This document shows, in pieces, positions 42,031-51,408 of a stretch of DNA of 64,000 nucleotides. The DNA lies in the NCBI RefSeq assembly GCF_013870525.1, contig NZ_JACBXD010000014.1, forward strand, positions 1 to 64,000, written 5' to 3'. Made by a program: the position numbers and the translations under genes. Numbering within the stretch: the first letter of the stretch is position 1; the number at the start of each line of letters is the position of its first letter. This stretch comes from Amycolatopsis pittospori (GTDB taxonomy: Bacteria; Actinomycetota; Actinomycetes; Mycobacteriales; Pseudonocardiaceae). The notes under the pieces are model-generated. The model had not been told where the DNA came from and made no database searches. It saw only the letters and a program-made list of their open reading frames with translations.

Positions 42031-44808
42031 GTGGTCAATAGCCCTTCTCAGACCCCGGCCGAGGCCTACGCGGCCTCCCAGCGCCGCGCTCAGTACCCCC
42101 AGCTGACCCGGTTCGCCGCGGAGTCGTCGTTCGAGTTCGACGATTTCCAGATCCGCGGCTGCGAGGCGCTCGAAGACGGTCACGGCGTGCTCGTCTGCGC
42201 ACCCACCGGCGCGGGGAAGACCGTGGTCGGCGAGTTCGCGGTGCACCTGGCCCTCGCCGAGGGCCGCAAATGCTTCTACACGACGCCCATCAAGGCGCTG
42301 TCGAACCAGAAGTACGCCGACCTCGTGGGCCGCTACGGCGCGGACGCGGTCGGCCTGCTCACCGGCGACACCTCGATCAACGGCAACGCGCAGGTCGTGG
42401 TCATGACCACCGAGGTCCTGCGCAACATGCTCTACGCCGGGTCGTCGACCATCGGAGAACTCGCCTACGTCGTGATGGACGAGGTCCACTACCTCGCCGA
42501 CCGGTTCCGCGGCGCGGTCTGGGAAGAGGTCATCCTCCACCTGCCCGAACACGTTCGCGTCGTCGGCCTTTCGGCCACGGTGAGCAACGCCGAGGAGTTC
42601 GGCGAATGGCTCGTCGAGGTCCGCGGCGACACCACGGTCGTCGTCGACGAGCACCGTCCGGTGCCGCTGTGGCAGCACATGCTGGTCGGCAACCGGCTAC
42701 TGGATCTGTTCGCCGGCCAGGAGGAACACGCGCCGGGCGCCGAACTGCGGATCAACCCGAGCCTGCTGCGCCGCACCGAGGAGATCGGCGGACGTTTCGC
42801 CCCGGCCGGGTTGCGCGGGCCGAGAGGACGGCGAGGGGCGCCGTCGCGGATGCCGAGGTACCGGCCGCCGTCCCGCACCGACACCGTCGAACGCCTGGAC
42901 AACGCCGGTCTGCTCCCGGCCATCGTCTTCATCTTCTCCCGCGCCGGCTGCGACGCCGCCGTCGGCCAGTGCGTGCGGTCCGGCCTCCGGCTCAACGGTC
43001 CCGAAGAGGTCGAGAAGGTCCGCCGGATCGTCGCCGAACGCACCAAGGACCTGCCTGAAGGCGACCTCGGCGTCCTCGGGTACTGGGAGTGGCGCGAGGC
43101 GCTCGAACGCGGCATCGCCGGGCACCACGCCGGACTGCTCCCGGCGTTCAAGGAGACCGTCGAGGAACTGTTCGTACAAGGCCTGGTGAAGGTCGTGTTC
43201 GCCACCGAGACGCTCGCCCTCGGCATCAACATGCCCGCGCGCACGGTCGTCCTGGAACGGCTGGTCAAGTACAACGGCGAGGCGCACGTCGACCTGACGC
43301 CGGGGGAGTACACGCAGCTCACCGGGCGTGCCGGGCGGCGCGGGATCGACGTCGAAGGCCACGCCGTCGTCGCCTGGCAGCCGGGGATCGACCCGAAGCA
43401 GGTCGGCGGTCTCGCCTCGACCCGGACGTACCCGCTGCGGTCCTCGTTCCGGCCCGGCTACAACATGGCGGTGAACCTGGTCGCCCAGGTGGGCGCCGAA
43501 GCGGCCCGTGACCTGCTGGAACAGTCGTTCGCGCAGTTCCAGGCCGACCGGTCGGTGGTCGGCACGGCGCGCCGGATCGAGCGGAACAAGGAGGCACTGC
43601 GGGGTTACACGTCCGCCATCACCGGCGACTTCGACGAGATGCTCGAGTACGTCGAGCTGCGCGCGAAGATCTCGGCCCGGGAGAAGGCGCTCTCGCGGCA
43701 GAACACCTCCGCGCGCCGGGCCGGCACGGCCGAGTCGCTGGAGAAGCTCCGCAAGGGCGATGTCATCGCCGTGCCCGCGGGCAGGCGCGCGGGGCTCGCG
43801 GTCGTCGTCGACCCGGGACTCGACCCGATCCGCGAACCGCGGCCCGTCGTGGTCACCGAGGACCGCTGGTCCGGTCCGCTGTCGGTGTCCGACTTCCCTT
43901 CGCCGGTCGAGGCGCTGGGACACATCAAGCTGCCGAAGCACATCGAGCTGCGTTCACCCAAGACGCGCCGCGACATCGCTTCGACCCTGCGCAACGCCGG
44001 AATCTCCTTGCCCGGCAGGCAAAAACGCCGCGCCGGGGCCAATGAGGACGGTGAGCTCGCCGCCCTGCGGCGTGCGCTGCGCGCGCATCCGTGCCACGGG
44101 CTCGCCGAACGCGAGGCGAACCTCCGCTGGGTCGAGCGGTACCAGCGGCTCTCGTCGGAGACCGAGCAACTGGAACGCAAGGTCGCCGCGACCACGCACT
44201 CGCTCGCACGGGCCTTCGACCGCATCCTGCGTCTGCTCGGCGAGCGCGGCTACCTCGGCCCGGAGTCGAAGGGCGACGGCGAGGACCGCGTCACCGAACA
44301 CGGCAAGCGGCTCACCCGCCTCTACAGCGAATCCGACCTGCTCGCCGCCGAATGCATCCGGAACGACGTCTGGAAGGACCTCACCCCGGCCGAACTCGCC
44401 GCGGTCGTGTCGACGCTGGTCTTCGAAGCCCGCCGCGACACCGCGGGGGAGCCGCGGCTGCCCGCGGGCAAGGTGCTCGACGCCTGGCAGGCGACCACCC
44501 GGCTCTGGGTGGAACTGACCGAGGACGAGCGCCGCCACAAGCTCGACCGCACCCGCGAGCCCGACGCGGGATTCGCCTGGCCGATCTACCGCTGGGCCCG
44601 CGGCGAGTCGCTGGAGAAGGTCCTCACCGCCGCCGAGGCGAACGGGCAGGAGCTGTCCGCCGGTGACTTCGTGCGCTGGTCAAGGCAGGTCATCGACCTG
44701 CTGGACCAGATCCGCGACGTCCTCGGCAAGGCCGATCCGGTCGGAGCGGCGGCTTCGGACGCGGTGAAGGCCTTGCGGCGTGGTGTCGTGGCGGCAGGCG
44801 GGGCTTAG
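42031..44808 (+). CDS. helY: Ski2-like DEAD-box helicase HelY
   Basis: About 925 residues. Motif I is CAPTGAGKT, motif II DEVH in VVMDEVHYLADR, motif III SATVSN, then FSRAGCDAA and the motif VI TGRAGRRG. A C-terminal helical region resembles DSHCT/Mtr4-type domains. RNA handling is inferred from the Ski2/Mtr4 family. Orthologue of Rv2092c in the same place next to tatC. GTG 42031 is preferred over 41995 because the residues before it are not typical and AACCCT lies 6 nt before it. It ends at a strong hairpin. Confidence 0.92.
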   Translation: MVNSPSQTPAEAYAASQRRAQYPQLTRFAAESSFEFDDFQIRGCEALEDGHGVLVCAPTGAGKTVVGEFAVHLALAEGRKCFYTTPIKALSNQKYADLVGRYGADAVGLLTGDTSINGNAQVVVMTTEVLRNMLYAGSSTIGELAYVVMDEVHYLADRFRGAVWEEVILHLPEHVRVVGLSATVSNAEEFGEWLVEVRGDTTVVVDEHRPVPLWQHMLVGNRLLDLFAGQEEHAPGAELRINPSLLRRTEEIGGRFAPAGLRGPRGRRGAPSRMPRYRPPSRTDTVERLDNAGLLPAIVFIFSRAGCDAAVGQCVRSGLRLNGPEEVEKVRRIVAERTKDLPEGDLGVLGYWEWREALERGIAGHHAGLLPAFKETVEELFVQGLVKVVFATETLALGINMPARTVVLERLVKYNGEAHVDLTPGEYTQLTGRAGRRGIDVEGHAVVAWQPGIDPKQVGGLASTRTYPLRSSFRPGYNMAVNLVAQVGAEAARDLLEQSFAQFQADRSVVGTARRIERNKEALRGYTSAITGDFDEMLEYVELRAKISAREKALSRQNTSARRAGTAESLEKLRKGDVIAVPAGRRAGLAVVVDPGLDPIREPRPVVVTEDRWSGPLSVSDFPSPVEALGHIKLPKHIELRSPKTRRDIASTLRNAGISLPGRQKRRAGANEDGELAALRRALRAHPCHGLAEREANLRWVERYQRLSSETEQLERKVAATTHSLARAFDRILRLLGERGYLGPESKGDGEDRVTEHGKRLTRLYSESDLLAAECIRNDVWKDLTPAELAAVVSTLVFEARRDTAGEPRLPAGKVLDAWQATTRLWVELTEDERRHKLDRTREPDAGFAWPIYRWARGESLEKVLTAAEANGQELSAGDFVRWSRQVIDLLDQIRDVLGKADPVGAAASDAVKALRRGVVAAGGA

Positions 44809-44816
44809 CGTGGCTC

Positions 44817-44860
44817 TCGTGAGTGGTAAGGACGGTTCTCACCGTCCTTACCACTCACGA
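44817..44860 (+). terminator. Perfect hairpin after helY
   Basis: Arms 44817-44836 (TCGTGAGTGGTAAGG at the outer end) and 44841-44860 match over 20 bp with a 4-nt loop, 8 nt after the helY stop. Confidence 0.85.
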
Positions 44861-45000
44861 CGGCGTTGGGCTGACCGGCGGATCGAGTTGGTCCGACACC
44901 ACCCGGGAACAGTGGGCAGGGGCGCCGACCTGTGGTTGGATCGCCCACGACGGCAGGAAACACGGCCGGTGACGATGGCGGAACAGGCGGAGGCGAAACG

Positions 45001-45819
45001 ATGAGCACGCCGTATGGCGGCAACGACCCGCAGCAGCAGCCCCAATGGGGGCAGCAGCCGGGCTACGGGCAACAGCCGGGCGGCTCTCAACCGCCGAGCG
45101 GCCCGCAGCAGCAACCGCAGTGGGGTCAGCAGCCGCAGTACGACCCGTCGCAGACGCAGCAGCAACAGCCCCAGTGGGGCCAGCAGCCCGCTCCCTACGA
45201 CCCGTCCCAGCAGCAGCCCGGGTACCCGCAGAGCGGACCCCAGCAGCAGCCCGGCTACGACCCCTCTCAGACGCAGCAACAGCAGCCGCAGTGGGGTCAG
45301 CAGCCCCAGTACGGCCAGCAGCCGGGCTATCCCCAGTCCGGTCCGCAGCAGCAGCCCGGCTATCCGCAGAGCGGCCCGCAGCAGCAGCCGCAGTACGGGC
45401 AGCCGCAGCAGCAGCCGGGCTACCCGCAGCAGCAGGGGCAGTTCGACTACGGCCAGGTACCGGGCACCCAGGGCGAGGCGCAGGACAAGCCGAAGTCCAA
45501 GAAGGGCCTGTTCATCGGGATCGGCGCGCTCGTGGTGATCATCGCCGCGGTCGGCGTCCTCGGGTTCGTCACGCCGGGCTGGTTCAACACGCAGGTCTTC
45601 AACAACACGCAGATGCAGACCGACGTGCAGAAGCTGCTGTCGGAGACCTACCAGATCCCGAACGTCAGCGCGGTCTCCTGCCCCTCGGGCAAGGAGGTCA
45701 AGGACGGCGAGAAGTTCACCTGCACCGCCACGATCGACGGCAAGCCGCAGGAGGTGCCGATCACCGTGAAGGGTGACACCGGCAACTACGAGGTCTCGCC
45801 GCCCGCCGTCCCCAAGTAA
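45001..45819 (+). CDS. DUF4333 surface protein with long Pro/Gln-rich tail (Rv2091c-like)
   Basis: About 272 residues. Residues 1-160 are low complexity (repeats such as [11 protein letters not shown] and [16 protein letters not shown]), predicted disordered and cytoplasmic. KSKKG precedes one membrane helix (about 169-192). The outer part is a DUF4333 domain: [32 protein letters not shown] with two cysteines, and VTIK-like strands. The same domain is in the lipoprotein at 47097. ATG 45001 follows GGCGGAGGCG. Location after helY matches Rv2091c. Function unknown. Confidence 0.82.
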   Translation: MSTPYGGNDPQQQPQWGQQPGYGQQPGGSQPPSGPQQQPQWGQQPQYDPSQTQQQQPQWGQQPAPYDPSQQQPGYPQSGPQQQPGYDPSQTQQQQPQWGQQPQYGQQPGYPQSGPQQQPGYPQSGPQQQPQYGQPQQQPGYPQQQGQFDYGQVPGTQGEAQDKPKSKKGLFIGIGALVVIIAAVGVLGFVTPGWFNTQVFNNTQMQTDVQKLLSETYQIPNVSAVSCPSGKEVKDGEKFTCTATIDGKPQEVPITVKGDTGNYEVSPPAVPK

Positions 45820-45862
45820 AACGACGGGCGCCGGGGACGGTCGATCCTGCATGATCGTCCCC

Positions 45863-47062
45863 ATGAGCGACTTCTCAGTGCGGTTGCTCCGGTCCGACGA
45901 GGACCGGGTCGCGACGGATGTGTTCAGGCGGGCCTTGCACGTCAAGGAGACGACGGACGAGGAATGGGCGGCGATCGCCCCGTCGATGCAGCCGGATCGC
46001 GGGTTCGGCGCGTTCGATCCGGAACTGATCGGCACCGTCCGGTCCTTCGATTCCGAAGTGACGTTGCCCGGCGGGGGCACCGTGCCGCTCGGCGCGGTCA
46101 GCCTCGTCGGCGTCCGTTCCGATCGCACCCGCCGCGGCGTGCTGACCGCGTTGATGCGCTCCCAGTTCGAGGATTTCGCCGCTCGGGGTGTCCCGGCGGC
46201 GATGCTGCACGCGTCCGAAGGCGCCATCTACGGCAGGTTCGGATACGGCATCGCCGCGCGGGGCAAGTCGATCGAGGTCGACAGGCAGCGCGCCAAGTTC
46301 CGCCCCGAGCTCTCGTCCGGTGGGCAGATCTCGTTGCTGGACTTGGAAAGCACCATCGAGCAGTGGCCGTCGCTCTTCGACGCGCTCCCGCGTACGCGGC
46401 CCGGCATGATCGCCCGGAGCCCGCATCTGTGGCCGGGTTACGCCCGGGAAGTGCGCCGCGCCACCACGCCCGTCTCGACAGCCGTGCACCGGGGTCCCGA
46501 CGGGGTCGACGGGTATGTCACCTACACCGTCGAGCGGGCCCATTTCGGCGCCCCGTCGGTGTTGAAGGTCCAGTCCTTCCATCACTCGACCCCGGACGCG
46601 TTCGCGGGTCTGTGGCGGCATCTGCTCTCGGTGGACCTGGTCGACCGGATCACCGCCGAGAAACGGCCACTGGACGAACCGGTCGAGTTGCTGTTCGCCG
46701 ATCCCCGGCACGCCGCTGTGCAGAAGGTCCAGGACGAGGGCTGGTTCCGGCTGGTCGACGTCCCCACGATGCTCGGCGCGCGGACCTACCGGGGTGGGTC
46801 GCTCGTCATCGAAGTGAACGATCCCTTCCTGGAGAACAACTCCGGCCGCTACCGCCTTTCCGAGGACGGCGCCGCCCGCACCACCGACCCGGCCGATCTC
46901 GCGGTGGACGTCGACACCCTGTCGATGCTGTACCTCGGCGGCTGGCGCGCGTCGGATCTCGCCGCCGCTGGACGCGTCCGCGCGGCCGGCGAGTCCGCCT
47001 TGGAGCGGGCGGACCTGCTGTTCAGCACGCGGGTGAACCCCTGGTGCGGTACCTTCTTCTGA
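45863..47062 (+). CDS. Eis-like GNAT N-acetyltransferase, copy 1
   Basis: A 399-residue three-domain acetyltransferase of the Eis family. The acetyl-CoA site is VRSDRTRRGVLTALM near 86-100, with ASEGAIYGRFGYG following; the middle GNAT-like domain and a C-terminal SCP2-like domain end in WCGTFF, whose terminal carboxylate is catalytic in Eis. Eis enzymes acetylate amines, including aminoglycosides and lysines, but the natural substrate is unknown. ATG 45863 follows CATGAT by 7 nt (leaderless-like); 45851 is an alternative. It is paired with the DUF4333 gene upstream. Confidence 0.88.
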   Translation: MSDFSVRLLRSDEDRVATDVFRRALHVKETTDEEWAAIAPSMQPDRGFGAFDPELIGTVRSFDSEVTLPGGGTVPLGAVSLVGVRSDRTRRGVLTALMRSQFEDFAARGVPAAMLHASEGAIYGRFGYGIAARGKSIEVDRQRAKFRPELSSGGQISLLDLESTIEQWPSLFDALPRTRPGMIARSPHLWPGYAREVRRATTPVSTAVHRGPDGVDGYVTYTVERAHFGAPSVLKVQSFHHSTPDAFAGLWRHLLSVDLVDRITAEKRPLDEPVELLFADPRHAAVQKVQDEGWFRLVDVPTMLGARTYRGGSLVIEVNDPFLENNSGRYRLSEDGAARTTDPADLAVDVDTLSMLYLGGWRASDLAAAGRVRAAGESALERADLLFSTRVNPWCGTFF

Positions 47063-47096
47063 CGTTGGAAGATCACATTCCCGGGGGTGGAGAAGC

Positions 47097-47507
47097 TTGA
47101 GCAGGCGAGCCGTCGCGACGGTCGGTCTGTGTTGCGCCGCTTTCGCGGTGCTGACGGCGTGTTCGGACACGCCGCCGCCCGCGACGCCGACGAAGACCGT
47201 CACGGTCCCGCCGTCGACGAGCGCGTCCTCGAGTTCGCCGCCCGCGGGGAGCTCCTCGGGCGACTCGTCTTCCGCGAGCGCGCCGGGCCGGGTCTTCGAC
47301 CCCAGGACCATGCAGGCCGATGTGAAGAAGATCCTCACCGAGACCTATCAGGTGAGTGAGGTCGGCGACGTGCTGTGCCCGTCCAACCAGACCGTCAAGG
47401 ACGGCAGCACGTTCAGCTGCACCGTCCAGGTCGCGGGGGAGGGCAAGACCGTCACGATCACCGTCACCGGTGAGGACGGCCGCTACGAAGTCGGCGCGCC
47501 CAGCTGA
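47097..47507 (+). CDS. DUF4333 lipoprotein
   Basis: A 136-residue lipoprotein. The signal VATVGLCCAAFAVLTACSD has the lipobox LTAC, followed by a Ser/Thr/Pro-rich linker. The DUF4333 domain reads MQADVKKILTETYQVSEV, LCPSNQTVKDGSTFSCTV and YEVGAPS, closely matching the protein at 45001. The start is TTG at 47097 with GGGGGTGGAG ahead, a rare start codon. It lies between the two Eis-like genes, 34 and 44 bp away, so it is probably in one operon. Function unknown. Confidence 0.82.
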   Translation: MSRRAVATVGLCCAAFAVLTACSDTPPPATPTKTVTVPPSTSASSSSPPAGSSSGDSSSASAPGRVFDPRTMQADVKKILTETYQVSEVGDVLCPSNQTVKDGSTFSCTVQVAGEGKTVTITVTGEDGRYEVGAPS

Positions 47508-47551
47508 AAACCGGTTGGGTTCGGCGGGCACCGGACGGCAGGATCGCGGCC

Positions 47552-48772
47552 ATGAGCGAATTCCACGTGCGTGCGGTGGCCGAAGGCGAACAGCGGGCTT
47601 GTCTCGAACTCCTGCAGCAGTCCTTGCACTCCAGGCCGATGTCCGACGAGGCATGGGAGAAGATGGCGCCGTCCTGGCCCGCCGCCGGGAAGTTCGCCGC
47701 CTTCGACGACCACGCCACACCGGTGGGGATCGCCAGTTCCTTCGACACCGAACTCACCGTCCCAGGTGGACGGAAGCTCGTCACCTCTGCCGTCGACGGG
47801 GTCGCCGTCCGCGCCGATCGGACCCGTCGCGGCATCCTCACCACGATGATGGCCGCGCAGCTGGAGGACATGGCCGCGCGCGGTGTCCCGCTCGCCGCGC
47901 TGCACGCTTCGGAGGGCGTCATCTACGGCCGCTTCGGCTACGGCGCGGCCACCTATGGGAAAAGCGTTCTCGTCGAACGTCCCCGGGCCGAGCTCCATGA
48001 CGGCGTGGGTCGCGAGGGGACGGTCCGGTTCCTCACTCCCGCGGAGGCCGTCGAGCGAGTTCCGGCGCTGTACCGGCGATTCGCGGGTGAGCGGCCGGGA
48101 TTCGTGGCCCGTCCGGAGATGTGGTGGCCGGGTTTCTTCGACCGTCTGGTCACCGGGGACATGGGTTATCGCGTCGCTGTCCACAGTGGACCCGATGGCG
48201 AAGACGGTTTCGTCGTCTATCAGACGATCGACCTGCGTGACCGCCAGGCGCCGGAACGTGGAGCGTTGCTCGACATCCGGGAAATGCACGCCGCGACACC
48301 GCGGGCGTGGGCCGGGCTCTGGCGCTTCCTGCTGTCGGTCGACCTGGTCTCCGCGGTCGCCGGCCGGGGCCGCCCGATGGACGAGCCGATCGCGGAACTG
48401 CTCACCGATCCGCGCGCGGTGAACACCACCGAGGTCATCGACGACCTGTGGGTGCGACTCGTCGACGTCCTCGCCGCCTTGACGGCTCGCACGTACGGCA
48501 CGGCCGAGCCGGTGGTGCTCGAAGTGCTCGACCGGCAGCTACCGGACAACAACGGTCGCTACGTCGTCGGCCCGAAGGGCGTGGAGCGCACCACGGCGGA
48601 CGCGGATCTGCGGCTGGCCGTCGACACCCTGGCGTCGCTGTATCTCGGCCACGGTTTCTTCGAGCACCAGGCGTTGGCCGGCCGCGTCGAGGTGGTCGAC
48701 GCGGCGGCCGTCGCCCGGGCCGACGCGCTGTTCCACACCGCGCGGGCCCCGTGGTGCGGGACGTTCTTCTAA
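47552..48772 (+). CDS. Eis-like GNAT N-acetyltransferase, copy 2
   Basis: A 406-residue Eis-family enzyme clearly paralogous to the one at 45863. Acetyl-CoA site VRADRTRRGILTTMM, ASEGVIYGRFGYG and the terminal WCGTFF are shared. Differences are concentrated in the middle domain, so substrate range may differ. The -10-like CAGGAT lies 7 nt before ATG 47552, as in copy 1. Its stop overlaps the convergent pirin gene by 4 nt (CTAA). Substrate unknown. Confidence 0.88.
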   Translation: MSEFHVRAVAEGEQRACLELLQQSLHSRPMSDEAWEKMAPSWPAAGKFAAFDDHATPVGIASSFDTELTVPGGRKLVTSAVDGVAVRADRTRRGILTTMMAAQLEDMAARGVPLAALHASEGVIYGRFGYGAATYGKSVLVERPRAELHDGVGREGTVRFLTPAEAVERVPALYRRFAGERPGFVARPEMWWPGFFDRLVTGDMGYRVAVHSGPDGEDGFVVYQTIDLRDRQAPERGALLDIREMHAATPRAWAGLWRFLLSVDLVSAVAGRGRPMDEPIAELLTDPRAVNTTEVIDDLWVRLVDVLAALTARTYGTAEPVVLEVLDRQLPDNNGRYVVGPKGVERTTADADLRLAVDTLASLYLGHGFFEHQALAGRVEVVDAAAVARADALFHTARAPWCGTFF

Positions 48773-49737
48773 GCGGGGTTGCGCCGAGGTTTGATCCGCA
48801 CCTGCGGCAACGCGGGTGCGGGCAACCACGCAGTGGTGCCCTCGTAGCCGTCGACGTGGCCGAATCGGTCCGACTGCGCTTGCCACGCTTCGCGGTACTC
48901 GGCGATCTCCTCGTGGCTGCGCCCCACGAAGTTCCACCACATCACGAGTTCCTCCGTGAACGGCGTCCCGCCGAGAAGGAGCACCCGTGCCGGATCGGTG
49001 CCGGGGTTGGCCAGTTCCAGCCGCCTGGCGCCGGGCGCGAGGTAGGCGAGTTCGCCGGTCGTCAGCGCGGTTCCGCCGACGGTGACCGAGCCGTTGTCCT
49101 GCAGCACGCCGTGTTCGAAGTCCGGGTCGACGTCGAGGACGAGCGTCGCGCCGGGATCCACGGTGAGTTCGGCACCCAGCAGGGGAGTGAACGCCGGGAC
49201 CGGTGACGTGGTCCCGGCGAGGCTGCCCAGGAACACCCGCGCGGTGGCACCGGACAGCTGGAGTTCGGGTGGCGCGTAATGGCGGAAATCCCGCACTGTG
49301 TCGCGATGTGCGTCCGGGAGCGCGATCCAGAGCTGGACACCGTGCAGCGTCCGGGTGTCCGGTGTGGACACTTCGGAATGCGCGATGCCGTGCCCGCCGG
49401 TCATCAGGTTCAGTTCGCCGGGGCGGACCATGGCGCGTGTGCCGATGCTGTCGCGGTGTTCGATCTCGCCGCTGAACAGCCAGCTCGCGGTCTGCAACCC
49501 GGTGTGCGGATGCGGCGCGACGTCCATCCCGCCGGACTCGGACACGTCCTGCGGCCCGTAGTGGTCGGCGAAGCACCAGGCGCCGATCAGGGATCGCTGC
49601 CGCTGGGGGAGCGTCCGGCGGACGCGGATCGCGCGCGGCCCGCCGAGCGGGACCTCGCGCGGGGTCAGCACGGTGACGCCGTCGCCCGGCCGGTCCCGGC
49701 ACAGCAGTTCGGCCGGGTCGGTCTCGGTGTTGCTCAC
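48769..49737 (-). CDS. Pirin family protein
   Basis: A 322-residue bicupin. Metal ligands are in MDVAPHPHTGLQTASWLFSG (two His) and TGGHGIAHSEVS (His and Glu); the C-terminal cupin lacks them. Pirins are quercetinase-like or regulatory iron proteins; substrate unknown. GTG 49737 overlaps the exonuclease stop (GTGA), so it is translated with it as an operon. It converges on the second Eis gene. Confidence 0.88.
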   Translation of the reverse strand: MSNTETDPAELLCRDRPGDGVTVLTPREVPLGGPRAIRVRRTLPQRQRSLIGAWCFADHYGPQDVSESGGMDVAPHPHTGLQTASWLFSGEIEHRDSIGTRAMVRPGELNLMTGGHGIAHSEVSTPDTRTLHGVQLWIALPDAHRDTVRDFRHYAPPELQLSGATARVFLGSLAGTTSPVPAFTPLLGAELTVDPGATLVLDVDPDFEHGVLQDNGSVTVGGTALTTGELAYLAPGARRLELANPGTDPARVLLLGGTPFTEELVMWWNFVGRSHEEIAEYREAWQAQSDRFGHVDGYEGTTAWLPAPALPQVRIKPRRNPA

Positions 49738-50678
49738 GACTTGGGGAGCGCGGCCAGCAGACGCTCCACCGAACGGCCGAGGTTCCAGCGTTCCGCCAGT
49801 TCCGCGACCTTGTCGGGGTCGGCGGGTTCGGACGGCACGACGTCCGAACGGGACTGGTCGATCGGCGCGTCGGCCGCGACCCGGACGACGGTGGGCGCGA
49901 CGGCGAGGTAGTCGGCGGCTTCGGTCAGCCGCAGCCGCGTCTTGAGCGGCACCCGCGAGTCACCGGCGTTGGACGCGTCGATGAGTTCCTGCAGCGAACC
50001 GAACTGGGTGATCAGCTTCGCCGCCGTCTTCTCGCCGATCCCGGCCACCCCGGGAAGTCCGTCGGAGGGATCTCCGCGCAACGCGGCCATGTCGGCGTAC
50101 GCGGGGCCGGCGTTCGCGGCCGGGATGTTGTATTTCTCGGCGAGCTCGTCCGGGCCCAGGATCTCGGCCTTGTTCCAGCCCTTGCCGACGTAGATGACCA
50201 CCGTGGGCGTCGGTTCGGTCCGGACCAGCTGGAACAGGTCGCGGTCGCCGGTGATGACCTCGACCGGCGACTTCTTCTCGTGGACCGCGAGCGCGCCGAT
50301 GACGTCGTCGGCCTCGTACCCGGCCGCCTCGGCCGTCGCGAGCCCGAAGGCCTCCAGGAGTTCCAGGATGATCGGGACCTGCGGGGTGAGCGTGTCCGGC
50401 ACCTCTTCGACGTCTCCGCCTTCCGGGACCTCTTCGGCCACGCGGTGCGCCTTGTAGCTCGGCAGGAGGTCGGTGCGGAACTTCGGCCGCCAGTCCGCGT
50501 CCAGGCAGGCCACGAGCCGTGCGGGCCGCCGGTCGGTGAGGATCCGGGCGACGGTGTCGGTGAAGCCCCGTACGGCGTTGACCGGCGTTCCGTCGGGAGC
50601 GGTCATCGACTCGGGCAGGGCGTAGAACGAGCGGAAGTAGAGGCTCGCGGAATCGAGGAGGGCGAGAGGTCCGGTCAC
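49734..50678 (-). CDS. 5'-3' exonuclease (FEN/PolI N-domain type; Rv2090-like)
   Basis: A 314-residue nuclease without polymerase domain. LLDSASLYFRSFYALPE at the start, ACLDADWRPKFRTDLLPSYK, EADDVIGALA and ITGDRDLFQLV supply the metal-binding acids; LRGDPSDGLPGVAGIGEKTA is the H3TH DNA-binding element. It removes 5' flaps or RNA primers. GTG 50678 follows a CAGGCT box by 6 nt. Orthologue of Rv2090, near pepE as in M. tuberculosis. Confidence 0.9.
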   Translation of the reverse strand: MTGPLALLDSASLYFRSFYALPESMTAPDGTPVNAVRGFTDTVARILTDRRPARLVACLDADWRPKFRTDLLPSYKAHRVAEEVPEGGDVEEVPDTLTPQVPIILELLEAFGLATAEAAGYEADDVIGALAVHEKKSPVEVITGDRDLFQLVRTEPTPTVVIYVGKGWNKAEILGPDELAEKYNIPAANAGPAYADMAALRGDPSDGLPGVAGIGEKTAAKLITQFGSLQELIDASNAGDSRVPLKTRLRLTEAADYLAVAPTVVRVAADAPIDQSRSDVVPSEPADPDKVAELAERWNLGRSVERLLAALPKS

Positions 50679-50716
50679 GCGGACAGCCTGCCACGTTCCG
50701 GCCCGGATGTCCGCGA

Positions 50717-50741
50717 AGGACCCGACCCCCAGCCGGGTCCT
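50717..50741. terminator. Hairpin between the FMN reductase and exonuclease genes
   Basis: AGGACCCG (50717-50724) and CGGGTCCT (50734-50741) form an 8-bp stem with a 9-nt loop, just after the leftward reductase gene ends at 50755. Confidence 0.5.
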
Positions 50742-50754
50742 CCACGGATATCGG

Positions 50755-51291
50755 TCAGGCGGCGTAGGGCCGGGCCTGCCGCGCGTCGCGCAGCGCGTTG
50801 GCCCACCAGTTCAGCTGGTTCAGCAGCGTGGTCGCCGCGAGGTCGGCGCCATCGGCGTCCAGATGCTCGCCGTCGGGCCCGAAGTTGTTCCAGGCGTACG
50901 GGAAACTCACGGTCTCGCGGATGGTCATGGCGTGGAGTTCGGCGAAGACCGGACGCAGATGCTCGACAGCGCGCAGGCCGCCGGAGATCCCGCCGTAGGA
51001 AACGAAGGCGACCGGCTTCCCGTGCCATTCCCGGCCCGTGTCGTCGAGTGCGGTCTTGAACGGTCCGGGGTAGCTGTGGTTGTACTCGGGGACGATCACG
51101 ACGACGGCGTCCGCGGCGGTGACGCCGTCGGAGAGGCCGCCGGGGGATTCGGCCAGGTCGATGACGTTCAGGATGACGTCGTCGCGCTGTTTGGCTCGTT
51201 CGAGGAACCAGTTCGCGACGACGGGGGCGAAGCGTCCTTCGCGGACGCTGCTGATGACGACGGCCAGTCGGTAGGGCGTGTTCGATGTCAT
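50755..51291 (-). CDS. NADPH-dependent FMN reductase
   Basis: A 178-residue flavodoxin-like reductase. VVISSVREGRFAPVVANWF is the FMN phosphate loop, PEYNHSYPGPFKTALD the typical substrate/flavin region and VSYGGISGGLRAVEHLR the third contact. It reduces FMN, quinones or azo compounds. A promoter TTGACT (51328-51323) with TTTTAC (51306-51301) lies just upstream, 9 nt from ATG 51291. Divergent from the second ArsR-MFS pair. Confidence 0.88.
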   Translation of the reverse strand: MTSNTPYRLAVVISSVREGRFAPVVANWFLERAKQRDDVILNVIDLAESPGGLSDGVTAADAVVVIVPEYNHSYPGPFKTALDDTGREWHGKPVAFVSYGGISGGLRAVEHLRPVFAELHAMTIRETVSFPYAWNNFGPDGEHLDADGADLAATTLLNQLNWWANALRDARQARPYAA

Positions 51292-51360
51292 GCGCCGACC
51301 GTAAAACCTGTACTTAACTGGAAGTCAAACTCTGGAAGTGGGCTATTTCAGTCAGGTAAG

Positions 51361-51402
51361 CGCAGAGAACTCTTTGCAAAGGATCCTCTGCGATTGTAGG
51401 AT
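51361..51402 (+). promoter_or_regulatory. 32-bp dyad and leaderless -10 box of the second ArsR-MFS pair
   Basis: CGCAGAG (51361-51367) and CTCTGCG (51386-51392) are centred on the palindrome TTTGCAAA (51373-51380), giving a 32-bp dyad. TAGGAT (51397-51402) lies 6 nt before ATG 51409. Same geometry as 2388-2419. Confidence 0.6.
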
Positions 51403-51408
51403 GCGGTC

